Shown one piece after another: positions 46,921 through 54,854 of a stretch of DNA of 64,000 nt. The first letter of the stretch is position 1; the number at the start of each line of letters is the position of its first letter. The translations under genes were made by a program, and so were the position numbers. The notes beneath the pieces were generated by a model that saw nothing but the letters and a program-made list of their open reading frames with translations, was not told the origin of the DNA and ran no database searches. The DNA is from Rhizobium indicum (GTDB lineage Bacteria > Pseudomonadota > Alphaproteobacteria > Rhizobiales > Rhizobiaceae), in assembly GCF_005862305.2 (NCBI RefSeq), contig NZ_CP054022.1:496001-560000 (forward strand), read 5' to 3'.

Positions 46921-47508
46921 TCAACCTGTATTCATCTCCCGCAGGGTTGCAATGAATTGTTGCGGCCTTAGCCAAATGCCGGGCGCCTTATAACCCATGT
47001 GCCGTGCGATATCCGCCACGAAGGCGTTGCAATTATAAACCGTTGCCTCCCAGAGATGAGTGGTTGCCTGCAGTTTGCGTATATACGCAACTGTGTCGCG
47101 ATATTCATCATCAGTCAGCATCACACGCCAGCTTGCCGACCTGTACTGCTCTTCCAGGTCACCATCCGTTACTCCGGTCGAGGCCGGAACGGGTATGAAA
47201 TGGCCTAATACATAGGGCGCGGCATTGTCAGATGCTGGCGCAAGTCCGGCGACTTCGGGATTGATCATATTTCCGTTCTTATCCGCCCGCCCAAAAACGA
47301 CGTAGGTGTGGCCGTAGGTCAGCGCATAGCGTGAGCGGAATTCGATGAAATACCGATTTGCTTTGTTTTCAGCCGCATTGGTTGGAGCTACGCCTCTGCC
47401 ATTCGACGTATAATGCGGTAGAGGCCTTTTGTCTTCTGTCTGGCATGAAGATGCCATGACCGCCAACATAACAACTAGCGACACACCGCCTCTTCCAAGC
47501 GCCATCAC
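46921..47508 (-). CDS. Lipoprotein, probable permuted papain-fold (NlpC/P60-like) protein
   Basis: 195 residues. The signal peptide ends in the lipobox ASSC (Cys22). In the mature part His67 (TYGHTYVVFG) precedes Cys160 (YNCNAFVADIARHMG). The order His-then-Cys and the NCNxFVxxIA context are those of circularly permuted NlpC/P60-type cysteine hydrolases. The family is otherwise unnamed to me. It would sit in the outer or inner membrane facing the periplasm and could act on peptidoglycan or lipids. Stands alone, 60 bp from the ICMT gene start, possibly a separate transcript. Confidence 0.65.
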   Translation of the reverse strand: MMALGRGGVSLVVMLAVMASSCQTEDKRPLPHYTSNGRGVAPTNAAENKANRYFIEFRSRYALTYGHTYVVFGRADKNGNMINPEVAGLAPASDNAAPYVLGHFIPVPASTGVTDGDLEEQYRSASWRVMLTDDEYRDTVAYIRKLQATTHLWEATVYNCNAFVADIARHMGYKAPGIWLRPQQFIATLREMNTG

Positions 47509-47662
47509 TATGCTCCATATGCAAGCCCTACAACCGCGAGCCTGAAGTCAGCGGATACGCCACTTTTGCGCCGTGAATCGCGAACGAAGGCAAGCCTGGC
47601 GGTTTATGCTGTTAGGAAGAGGAAGGGCCTGCTCGACCCTTCCTCAGAACAAACGCCATATG

Positions 47663-47779
47663 CTACTTGTAGACTGCTTCTGCCGGCGGTGGGGCCTTCC
47701 CCTTGCCCATCGAACCGCAAGCGCTCAGATTGGCCACCGCAAACATCGCGACGATCACAACTAAAATTCTGCTCATCAT
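47663..47779 (-). CDS. Small lipoprotein (38 residues)
   Basis: A short gene with an excellent ribosome binding site: GAGGAGAGGA lies directly before ATGATG at 47779. The product starts MMSRILVVIVAMFAVANL, has the lipobox LSAC (Cys21), then CGSMGKGKAPPPAEAVYK and a TAG stop. It is an entericidin-sized rhizobial lipoprotein with a Pro-rich tail. No partner gene is adjacent. Function unknown; probably abundant in the cell envelope. Confidence 0.75.
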   Translation of the reverse strand: MMSRILVVIVAMFAVANLSACGSMGKGKAPPPAEAVYK

Positions 47780-47942
47780 GAAGTCCTCTCCTCATCATGG
47801 GATAGCTTTTCGACGGCTACACCTCAAAGTTTAGCGACAATAGCACTTTAGATAGTGCAGAAATGATGCAACGTGCAACATTCCTACATTAGCAGATACC
47901 TATCGATATGACCAACCCTGCGATTTCAAATGGTAAATGGCA

Positions 47943-48530
47943 TCAGATGACGACTACGCGCGTGCCCACAAGAGCACGAGAGTAGAGGTCGACAATGTTC
48001 GCATTCGTCAAGCGAACGCACCCGCTTGATACCGCATGGCCTATCGACCAGGGAGCATTCGTTCCATGCAACCGGAACATGGTATCTTGTCCATCTTGGT
48101 AGAGATAAAGGGCGGCTGCGCCGAGAGGGTTGAGCGGCCCTCCCGGTACGCCGTCGGCATATTTCGCCAGCCGGGGCTTGCGCTGAATCATGTCGTCGGT
48201 GGGCTTCCACGAAGGCCACTCTGCCTTGCGACCGATGGTGGCCTCGCCCTTGAAACTCAGTCCTTCCTGTCCGACGGCAACACCATAGCGTGTGGCCTGG
48301 CCATCCGCCTCCACGAAGTAAAGGTAGCGCCTCCCTGTATCAACGACGATGGTTCCGGGCGGTTCGCTTCCCGTATACGCGACCTCCTGCCGCCGATAGC
48401 GGGGATCGACATCCGGATCCATAGCAAATGCGTAGCCCAGCGGCGACCGATCCTCCAAAGTACATCCTGAAAGCATCAACGCTAGGCTACCCAACATGAG
48501 CCCCCGGCGTGTGATATGGTGTTTGTCCAT
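47943..48530 (-). CDS. L,D-transpeptidase (YkuD), lipoprotein
   Basis: 195 residues. The N-terminus ITRRGLMLGSLALMLSGC combines a twin-arginine-like motif with a lipobox. The YkuD catalytic motif is HGTNAPWSIG and SSGCVRL (His155, catalytic Cys171, Arg173). It cross-links peptidoglycan stem peptides (3-3 bonds) or attaches lipoproteins to peptidoglycan in the periplasm. The substrate strand region VVDTGRRYLYFVEADGQATRYGVAVG (in part) is typical. Monocistronic. Rhizobia carry many such paralogs, so the individual role is unknown. Confidence 0.92.
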   Translation of the reverse strand: MDKHHITRRGLMLGSLALMLSGCTLEDRSPLGYAFAMDPDVDPRYRRQEVAYTGSEPPGTIVVDTGRRYLYFVEADGQATRYGVAVGQEGLSFKGEATIGRKAEWPSWKPTDDMIQRKPRLAKYADGVPGGPLNPLGAAALYLYQDGQDTMFRLHGTNAPWSIGHAVSSGCVRLTNANIVDLYSRALVGTRVVVI

Positions 48531-48740
48531 TTCTACCTGCCAAGTAATTTAGTCAGTCCCGGTCAAATCAAAATTGAGACGCTTGTTGAACACCACAACC
48601 ACCTCTACAGACTATGAGCCTGCCACGCGGATAAATGTCTCAAGCCCCGCAATATCATGCGCATTCGTTCATCCGCGAAGCCTCCTGCATCAACCATCTC
48701 CCTCTGATTGAATATTAGCATATCAACAAGGACTGAAACG

Positions 48741-49496
48741 ATGAAGCTTTGCCTGGAAGGAAAAGTCGCGATCGTAACGGGCGCAGGTTCCGGAATTGGC
48801 GCCGCCGTTTCTCGACAACTCGCTGATGAGGGTGTTGAGGTTGTGGCTGCCGATATCGATGCGGACGCAGCGTACAAGATTGCCTACGCAATCCGGTCAA
48901 ATGGGGGCCGTGCCCATGAATTTGTCGTCGATGTCAGTGATAGTGGAGATGTGCAGAAGCTTATCGATTTTACCGTTGAGACATGTGGCGGCTTGGACCT
49001 GGCCGTCAATAATGCCGGAATCGATGGGGTTCGCGCAGCGGTCGCAGATTATCCGCTCGACAATTGGCACAGGGTGATGAACGTCAATCTCAACGGCGTT
49101 TTCTATTGTATGAAGTCCGAAATTGGCGCGATGCTTAAGCTGGGTGGCGGCGCAATCGTGAATTTGTCTTCCACTCTCGGGTCCGTTGGATTACCCACCG
49201 CGGCGGCATACACCGCAGCCAAGCACGGGGTTGTTGGGCTGACGAAAGTCGCTGCGATGGAGTATGCGAGATTGGGTATCCGCATAAATGCCGTCGGTCC
49301 CGGCTGGATCGAAACGCCACTTTTGTCAGAGCACCTTGAGGCCGCGAGTACGCGACGCATGGCATCGCTTCAACCAATGGGCAGGCGTGGAAAACCGGAA
49401 GAGGTCGCGACGCTTGTGTGTTTCCTCTTGTCCGAGCAGGCCAGTTTCATCACCGGGGGGCACTATTTGGTAGACGGGGCCTATACCGCTCATTGA
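48741..49496 (+). CDS. Short-chain dehydrogenase/reductase
   Basis: 251 residues, classical SDR length. The ATG at 48741 follows AAGGA; a TTG 33 bp upstream is in frame but has no ribosome binding site. TGAGSGIG (13-20) binds NAD(P), NNAGI is present, and the catalytic set is Ser in NLSSTLGS, Tyr and Lys in AAYTAAKHG. The C-terminus FITGGHYLVDGAYTAH is the usual end. Substrate unknown. A lone gene with intergenic gaps on both sides, in a stretch that looks AT-richer than average. Confidence 0.9.
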   Translation: MKLCLEGKVAIVTGAGSGIGAAVSRQLADEGVEVVAADIDADAAYKIAYAIRSNGGRAHEFVVDVSDSGDVQKLIDFTVETCGGLDLAVNNAGIDGVRAAVADYPLDNWHRVMNVNLNGVFYCMKSEIGAMLKLGGGAIVNLSSTLGSVGLPTAAAYTAAKHGVVGLTKVAAMEYARLGIRINAVGPGWIETPLLSEHLEAASTRRMASLQPMGRRGKPEEVATLVCFLLSEQASFITGGHYLVDGAYTAH

Positions 49497-50181
49497 AGAA
49501 AGGGTTTGAGAGGAAGAGGCGATTCCAGACTGTGTCCATTTGCCTGATGACGTGCTGCGGACCTGTCGGCGGTCAGTGTTCTCCCCTCGGGTCTCTCTCC
49601 CCTGATCTGTGATCGGCTATCTATGGATGAGCGAAATAAGTTTCTCCATGGAGCCTACTTTGGGGGTTCTCCCGAACAGCAAGGCCGGACATGACGGGCG
49701 GGCATCGCCACTGGCGGGACTAGATCAAGGCGCGGATTGTGTTGGAGAGTTTGTGGCCGGGATTGACGATAAATGGTTGTGGAGCGCTATGGACTGACGC
49801 CGAACCACCTGTCTTTCTGGCGAACGATGGCGCGGTGTGGCAAGCGCATGTGCGGGCCTCCAAATACGCCGGTCTTCTTCCACGCTATGCCTGGCACGAG
49901 CCGCTAGTGGCAGCTTCCATTCAAATCTAATCTCGTTGGTGCTGAAGAGCGAGTGGTCGCATGGTGCGAAATGGTCGGCGGAGCAATTACGCGCGCTCCG
50001 CCGGCGCCGATCGTCTGGGCATTGGCAGCAGAGATCGATATCGCCAAGGCGATGGATGCAAGCGTGGCCGTTTTCGTGAATCCCGCTGCGCAATTCGCCT
50101 TCTTCGGCGCAAATCCACCGAACTTGAAGGACATCACATCAAACTTGATGTGATGTGTTTAAGATTTTGCTCTTATAGAAA
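49497..50181. other. 685-bp region without a supportable gene, partly degenerate
   Basis: Several short frames are open on both strands but none has a ribosome binding site together with a recognisable product. On the minus strand, 49904-50137 starts inside the hairpin below and contains a stretch like a signal peptide (LASIALAISISAANAQ), which might be the relic of an exported protein. On the plus strand, 49953-50153 gives an unassigned 66-residue peptide. The region looks like decayed coding sequence between two transcription units. Confidence 0.45.
50131..50156. repeat. 26-bp near-perfect palindrome / hairpin
   Basis: Arms ACATCACATCAA (50131-50142) and TTGATGTGATGT (50145-50156) match perfectly over 12 bp with AC between. 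It lies 26 bp beyond the end of the fucosidase operon (minus strand). Possible terminator, although T-runs are weak on that side; on the plus side GTTTAAGATTTT follows. Confidence 0.6.
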
Positions 50182-51066
50182 TTAGCGTCCGCCGAAGCCG
50201 GAGCTGACGGTAATGCCCTTGTAAATCACCCTCTGCAGCACGATGGCCAGCACGACACCCGGCACCATGGAGATCGTCGCACCGGCCATGATGTAGTTCC
50301 AGGCGGTTCCCTGCTGTGTCTGGAACAGGGTGAGCCCGAGCGGCAGCGTGGCCATTTCGACGCCGCTGGTGGCGATCAGCGGCCAGAGGAAACTCTTCCA
50401 TTGTGCGATGAAGGTGAATAGCGCCAGCAGGCCGATGGCCGGCATGGCAAGCGGAATGATGACCGTAACCAGGATGCGCAGGCGCGAAGCCCCGTCCATC
50501 ATCGCCGCCTCGTCGAGATCCTTGGGAATACCGAGGATGAACTGCCGCAGCAGAAAGGTGCCGAAAGAGCTGAAAGCGACCGGCAGGATCATGCCGTGAT
50601 AGGTGTTGATCCAGCCGAACTTGCTGACGATGAGGAAGAGCGGAATGACCAGCATGACCTGCGGGATCATCAGCGTGGTGAGATAGGTGAGCAGCAGACC
50701 CTCCCGGCCGGGAAATTTCAGCCGAGCAAAAGCGTAGGCAGACAGGCAGGAGACCGCAATCACGATCGCCGTAACGCCGCAGGCGACCACGAAGGAATTC
50801 AACAGGAAGGTTCCGAACGGCAAGGAAACCACGGCTTCGACGAATGTTCCCCAATGATATTCCTCGGGGAAGATGCGGACCGGCACGGCCATCACCTCGG
50901 CATTGGAGCGCACCGCGTTCGACACCATCCAAAAGAACGGGAAGAGGAAGAGCAACGCGATCAGCGAAAGCCCCGTGTAACTGGCGAAGGAGCCGATGCG
51001 CCGCAATAGGCGGTGACGATGCTGGGACACGGAATGCGGATGCCGTGAGGTCAGATCAGTCGTCAT
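50182..51066 (-). CDS. Sugar ABC transporter permease, MalG-type (fucosidase operon)
   Basis: 294 residues, six membrane segments (TM1 about 29-52). EAA loop: EAAMMDGASRLRILVTVIIPLAMP. Starts within the upstream permease gene (11-bp overlap). Last gene of the operon alpha-L-fucosidase > binding protein > two permeases. By context it imports fucose-containing oligosaccharides. No ATPase gene follows; a shared UgpC/MsmX-type ATPase, such as the one at 30520-31626, would be needed. Confidence 0.92.
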   Translation of the reverse strand: MTTDLTSRHPHSVSQHRHRLLRRIGSFASYTGLSLIALLFLFPFFWMVSNAVRSNAEVMAVPVRIFPEEYHWGTFVEAVVSLPFGTFLLNSFVVACGVTAIVIAVSCLSAYAFARLKFPGREGLLLTYLTTLMIPQVMLVIPLFLIVSKFGWINTYHGMILPVAFSSFGTFLLRQFILGIPKDLDEAAMMDGASRLRILVTVIIPLAMPAIGLLALFTFIAQWKSFLWPLIATSGVEMATLPLGLTLFQTQQGTAWNYIMAGATISMVPGVVLAIVLQRVIYKGITVSSGFGGR

Positions 51067-51982
51067 AATGCACCCATTTGCGCTGCATGTGGAACTGCAG
51101 GATGGTGAGCGCCATGATCATGACGAACATCACCCAGGCGAGAGCCGAGGCATAGCCCATCTGGAAATTGGTGAAGCCCTTCTGGTAGATGGCAAAGCCA
51201 AGCGTGGCCGTCGCCGAGCCCGGCCCGCCGCGCGTCATCGCAAAGATCTCGTCGAAGATCTGCAGCGAGGTGATGGCCGTCATCACGGTGCCGAAGAAGA
51301 TGGTCGGCGATATGAGCGGCAGGCGGATGCGCCAGAAGCGCTGCCAGGCATTGGCGCCGTCGATCGTCGCCGCCTCGAGATAATGCTTCGGCACAAGGTC
51401 GAGCGCGGCGTTGAACATCACGACGTTGTAGCCGACATTCGCCCACAGGGTGACGAGCACGATCGCCTGCATGGCCCAGGTCGAGCTCAGCAGGAAATTC
51501 GGCAAGCCGAGGCCGAGCGCGCGGATGATGGTGTCGGCCAGCCCGTCCGGTGTGAAGATGAGCAGCCACACCACCGACGCCGCGATGGTGGGCGTGAAGG
51601 TCGGCAGGAAGAAGATTACCCGGAAGATCGCCTTGCCGCGCTTCAGGCTCGATATCCAGACCGCCAGCGTCAACGAGATGACGAGGTTCAGCGCCAGATA
51701 CTCGACGGCGAAGAACAGCGTGTTGCGCAATATGGTGTAGAAGGCCGGATCAACGGTGAAGAGCCTGATATAATTCTGAAAGCCGACGAAGGACGGCGTC
51801 GAGATCAGCTGCCAGTTGGTAAAGCTGAGCGCCAGCGACGCCACGATCGGCAAGGCCATGAAGACCATGAAGCCGAGGAAGCTCGGCAGCAGGAACAGCA
51901 TGGCTGTCTGCGTCTCCGGCTTCAGGAAGCGCCGGGGCCGACCGGGCTGCAAGGAAACTTCGGCAACAGCGCTTTGCGACAT
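51056..51982 (-). CDS. Sugar ABC transporter permease, MalF-type (fucosidase operon)
   Basis: 308 residues from the ATG at 51982; GGAGGA lies 4 nt before it, inside a possible earlier start at 51994. Six membrane segments; TM1 is FLLPSFLGFMVFMALPIVASL (in part). EAA loop: EAATIDGANAWQRFWRIRLPLISP. Pairs with the MalG-type permease downstream. A stable hairpin at 52025-52046 separates it from the binding-protein gene. Confidence 0.92.
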   Translation of the reverse strand: MSQSAVAEVSLQPGRPRRFLKPETQTAMLFLLPSFLGFMVFMALPIVASLALSFTNWQLISTPSFVGFQNYIRLFTVDPAFYTILRNTLFFAVEYLALNLVISLTLAVWISSLKRGKAIFRVIFFLPTFTPTIAASVVWLLIFTPDGLADTIIRALGLGLPNFLLSSTWAMQAIVLVTLWANVGYNVVMFNAALDLVPKHYLEAATIDGANAWQRFWRIRLPLISPTIFFGTVMTAITSLQIFDEIFAMTRGGPGSATATLGFAIYQKGFTNFQMGYASALAWVMFVMIMALTILQFHMQRKWVHYDD

Positions 51983-52024
51983 ATCTTCCTCCATGCGCGG
52001 CAGGTCCTGCCGCGGGCGGGCGCT

Positions 52025-52046
52025 AGCGCGTCCTGTCGGACGCGCT
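52025..52046 (-). other. Intercistronic hairpin after the binding-protein gene
   Basis: A 9-bp perfect stem AGCGCGTCC / GGACGCGCT with a 4-nt loop, starting 4 bp past the binding-protein stop. Such hairpins usually protect the 3' end of binding-protein mRNA so that more receptor than permease is made. Confidence 0.6.
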
Positions 52047-52050
52047 CGCT

Positions 52051-53274
52051 TTATTGCTGCGCGAGGCTCTGGATGGACTCCATCGTCTGCTTGGCATCGG
52101 CGCTGCCGGCGAAAGCCGGCGGGAAATACTGGTTGAAGAGGTTTTCCACCGCTGCCCAGTTGTTGGTGATCACGTAGGGCACGGAGTGCGCCAGGGAATA
52201 GTCGATGGCCTCGCCGCCATTGGTGATGTCCTTGGCCGCCACCTTGTACCAGGCGGATTGCGCCGCCGTGCGCGCCGGCAATGCGCGCCCCCCTTCGGCA
52301 AGATAGGTCAGCGCTTCCGGGCTGGTCAGCACCTGGATCGCCTTCCAGGCCGCATCCTTGTTCTTGCTTGACGTGGAAATACCGAAGCCGGAGCCTGCTG
52401 TGACGGCCGACAGTTCGCCTTCGTCGCGCGGCAGGGTGGTGAGGCCGATCTTGAACTTCGCCTGGTCCTTCATGCCGATAATCGACCAGGGGCCGTCGAT
52501 ATACATGGCGACATTGCCCGAATTGAACCGGCCCTGGACGACATCACCGGGATCCGCGCCACCCGACGGGACCAGCGGCGCGATCTTATCCTTGGCGGCA
52601 AAGCCGATCACCCTGTCGGCGGCGGCAACTGCGCTCGCACTGGTCAAGTCAAGCTCGCCGGCATCGTTGACGTATTTATCGCCCCAGGCCGCGGCCAGGA
52701 CCGAATAGTTGGTCGGAGTGATGCCGAAGCCATACTTGCCGTCCTTCGTCAGCTTCTTGGCGGCATCGGTGAACTCGGCAAGTGTCCAGCCCGGCTTCGG
52801 CAGCGGAACGCCGGCGGCTTCGAGCGCGTCCTGGTTATAATAGATGACCCACGGACCAACGTCATAAGGCAGACCGTAAAGCTGCTTGTCGACGGACATG
52901 CCGCCGATGATCGAGGGTGTGAAGGCGGCGACGTCGAACTTATCGGCCTCGATCCGGTCATTCAGGGGCTCGAGCAGCGAATAGAAGTTCGGCATGCGCA
53001 GCGACTGCATGGAAACGATGTCGGCGAGCTGTCCCGATGCCGCCAGCACCGGCAGCCGCGTCCAGTAGTCGACCCAGCCCGTCGTCGTCAGCGTCACCTT
53101 GATATCGGGATACTTGGCGGTCACCATCTCTGCCAGGTGCTGCCAACTCTTGGTGTCGGTTTCGGAGCCGGTCCACATCTGCCAGGTCAGGTTGACCTGC
53201 TCGGCCGATGCGGCTGTGGCAAAAAGACTGCTGCCGATAGCGGCAAGCAAAAGCGTTTTCTTCAGAACCTTCAT
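52051..53274 (-). CDS. Sugar ABC transporter substrate-binding protein (fucosidase operon)
   Basis: 407 residues from the ATG at 53274 (MKVLKKTLLL). The signal peptide ends at TAASA before EQVNLTWQ. Family SBP_bac_1: LTWQMWTGSETDTKSW, YGLPYDVGPWVIYYNQDAL (in part), GFGISTSSKNKDAAWKAI. It follows the alpha-L-fucosidase gene by about 50 bp. By context it binds fucosylated oligosaccharides, for example xyloglucan fragments or N-glycan parts from plants. A longer frame open to 53541 lies inside the fucosidase gene and is rejected. Confidence 0.92.
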   Translation of the reverse strand: MKVLKKTLLLAAIGSSLFATAASAEQVNLTWQMWTGSETDTKSWQHLAEMVTAKYPDIKVTLTTTGWVDYWTRLPVLAASGQLADIVSMQSLRMPNFYSLLEPLNDRIEADKFDVAAFTPSIIGGMSVDKQLYGLPYDVGPWVIYYNQDALEAAGVPLPKPGWTLAEFTDAAKKLTKDGKYGFGITPTNYSVLAAAWGDKYVNDAGELDLTSASAVAAADRVIGFAAKDKIAPLVPSGGADPGDVVQGRFNSGNVAMYIDGPWSIIGMKDQAKFKIGLTTLPRDEGELSAVTAGSGFGISTSSKNKDAAWKAIQVLTSPEALTYLAEGGRALPARTAAQSAWYKVAAKDITNGGEAIDYSLAHSVPYVITNNWAAVENLFNQYFPPAFAGSADAKQTMESIQSLAQQ

Positions 53275-53324
53275 GGGTTTCTCCTCCCTCCATGAACGCA
53301 AAGGACACGCGAGTGCGATCGAGC

Positions 53325-54647
53325 TCACGCCTTCAGGACGATCTCGATCACCGGCACGGTAACGTCCGGGCGCCGGACCGGCAGTTCGAGCGTGATCATG
53401 CCTTCCGGCACCGTCACGCCGATATTGGAATCCACATCTTTGGCATGGCTCAGCCAGTGCACCTCGCTGGCGTCGTGCAGGAACTGCGCATAGGCGATCC
53501 TGTCGGCGAGACCTTCGATGTGGATGTGGCGGTAAGGCCAATTGTAAACATGCAGATAAAGGCGGTTGCCGCGCTGGGTATAACGGCAGCCGGCAGGCAC
53601 CGGATAGCGAGATGGCCCTGCCCCATAGATGGAACGTCCGTTGACGGCCATCCAGTTCTGATAAACCTCGAGCGCGCTGATGGCGCGCGCATCGAGCGTG
53701 CCCCGGCCGGTCGGGCCGACATTCATCAGCAGGTTGCCGCCGAGCGCGACGGAATCGATCAACAGCTGGATGATCTGTTCCGGGCTTTTCCAGGTATCTT
53801 CGTCGCGGTGATAACCCCAGGAGCCGCTAAAAGTGTGGCAGGTTTCCCAGAGCACCCCCTGGCTGGCGATGGCGGGGGCGACACGCGGCGTATATTGCTC
53901 CGGCGTCGTCACGTCAGGCAGGGTGCCGGGCGGCAGATCGAGGCGGTTGTTGACGATGATGCCGGGCTGCAGCTCGCGCACCAGATCCACCAGGCGCTCG
54001 CTCTCCCAATCGGCGCGCCCCTTGCCGGGCAGGCCGCGATATTCGCGCCCGGGATAGCTGAAATCGAACCAGATGATGTCGATGCGGCCGAAGCCGGTCA
54101 GAAGCTCGCTCACCTGTTCGCGCATATAGGCCGCGTAGTTGGCGATGTTACGGCCGGCATTCAGGGCCTTGGCGTCGGGATGGTTGCGCAGCGGATGGTG
54201 AACGTCGATCGGGAAATCGGGATGGTGCCAGTCAAGCAACGAATAGTAGAAGCCGATCTTCAGCCCTTCGGCGCGGAAGGCTTCGACCAGCGGCGTGAGC
54301 AGATCTTTGCCGCAGGGCGTGTTCGGCGCCTTGTAGTCCGTCACCTTGCTGTCCCACAGGCAGAAACCCTCATGATGCTTGGTCGTCACCACGACATATT
54401 TCATGCCGGCAAGACGCGCCCGGCGGGCCCACTCCTTGGGATCGTAGAGATCGGGATCGAAATTGTCGAAATAGCGCTGGTAATGCTCGTCGGTCAGTTC
54501 CTCGCGGTTTTTCAACCACTCGTGCCGGGCTCCCAAGGCATAGAGGCCCCAATGGATGAACATGCCCAGGCGATCCTGGCTGAACCAGGCGTGTTTCTCC
54601 GCCCCACCTGATGCCGGATTTTCCGGCTGGCGTTCCGAACTCGTCAC
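53325..54647 (-). CDS. Alpha-L-fucosidase, GH29
   Basis: 440 residues with no signal peptide, so probably cytoplasmic. GH29 motifs: RLGMFIHWGLYALGARHEW (27-45, in part), TTKHHEGFCLWDS (88-100) and IDIIWFDFSYPG (189-200) with the nucleophile Asp195. C-terminal beta-sandwich from about 350. Releases alpha-linked fucose from imported oligosaccharides. First gene of the importer operon. A perfect GAACCGGTTC operator lies 38 bp before the ATG. No fucose catabolic genes follow, so the sugar must be degraded by products encoded elsewhere. Confidence 0.94.
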   Translation of the reverse strand: MTSSERQPENPASGGAEKHAWFSQDRLGMFIHWGLYALGARHEWLKNREELTDEHYQRYFDNFDPDLYDPKEWARRARLAGMKYVVVTTKHHEGFCLWDSKVTDYKAPNTPCGKDLLTPLVEAFRAEGLKIGFYYSLLDWHHPDFPIDVHHPLRNHPDAKALNAGRNIANYAAYMREQVSELLTGFGRIDIIWFDFSYPGREYRGLPGKGRADWESERLVDLVRELQPGIIVNNRLDLPPGTLPDVTTPEQYTPRVAPAIASQGVLWETCHTFSGSWGYHRDEDTWKSPEQIIQLLIDSVALGGNLLMNVGPTGRGTLDARAISALEVYQNWMAVNGRSIYGAGPSRYPVPAGCRYTQRGNRLYLHVYNWPYRHIHIEGLADRIAYAQFLHDASEVHWLSHAKDVDSNIGVTVPEGMITLELPVRRPDVTVPVIEIVLKA

Positions 54648-54684
54648 AGGTTTCTCCTCCCTGTTTTCCGGCTCAACATCATAT

Positions 54685-54696
54685 CGAACCGGTTCG
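54685..54696. promoter_or_regulatory. LacI-type operator 1, before the fucosidase operon
   Basis: CGAACCGGTTCG, a perfect 12-bp palindrome with the central CG typical of LacI-family operators. Placed 38 bp before the fucosidase ATG (minus strand). Confidence 0.8.
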
Positions 54697-54837
54697 GTAA
54701 ATGATCATCTCGCCTGATCCGATGTCTGTCAAGCCGAAATTCGCGATCACCAGATCAGAAAGGCAAGCCCCGCAAAACAACTGATTTGAAGCATAAATGT
54801 TGCGCCGACCAATAAAATCGGACATAACAAGGCATTA

Positions 54838-54847
54838 GAACCGGTTC
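54838..54847. promoter_or_regulatory. LacI-type operator 2, before the LacI gene
   Basis: GAACCGGTTC, the same core as operator 1, 7 bp before the ATG of the divergent LacI gene. The paired sites suggest that the LacI protein controls both the fucosidase operon and itself, perhaps with a DNA loop of about 150 bp. Confidence 0.8.
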
Positions 54848-54854
54848 GACAGAC

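Noticed and set aside
49904..50137. Small exported protein on the minus strand
   Set aside because: The signal-peptide-like stretch is suggestive, but there is no ribosome binding site, the start lies in a hairpin and nothing recognisable follows; kept only as a possible relic.
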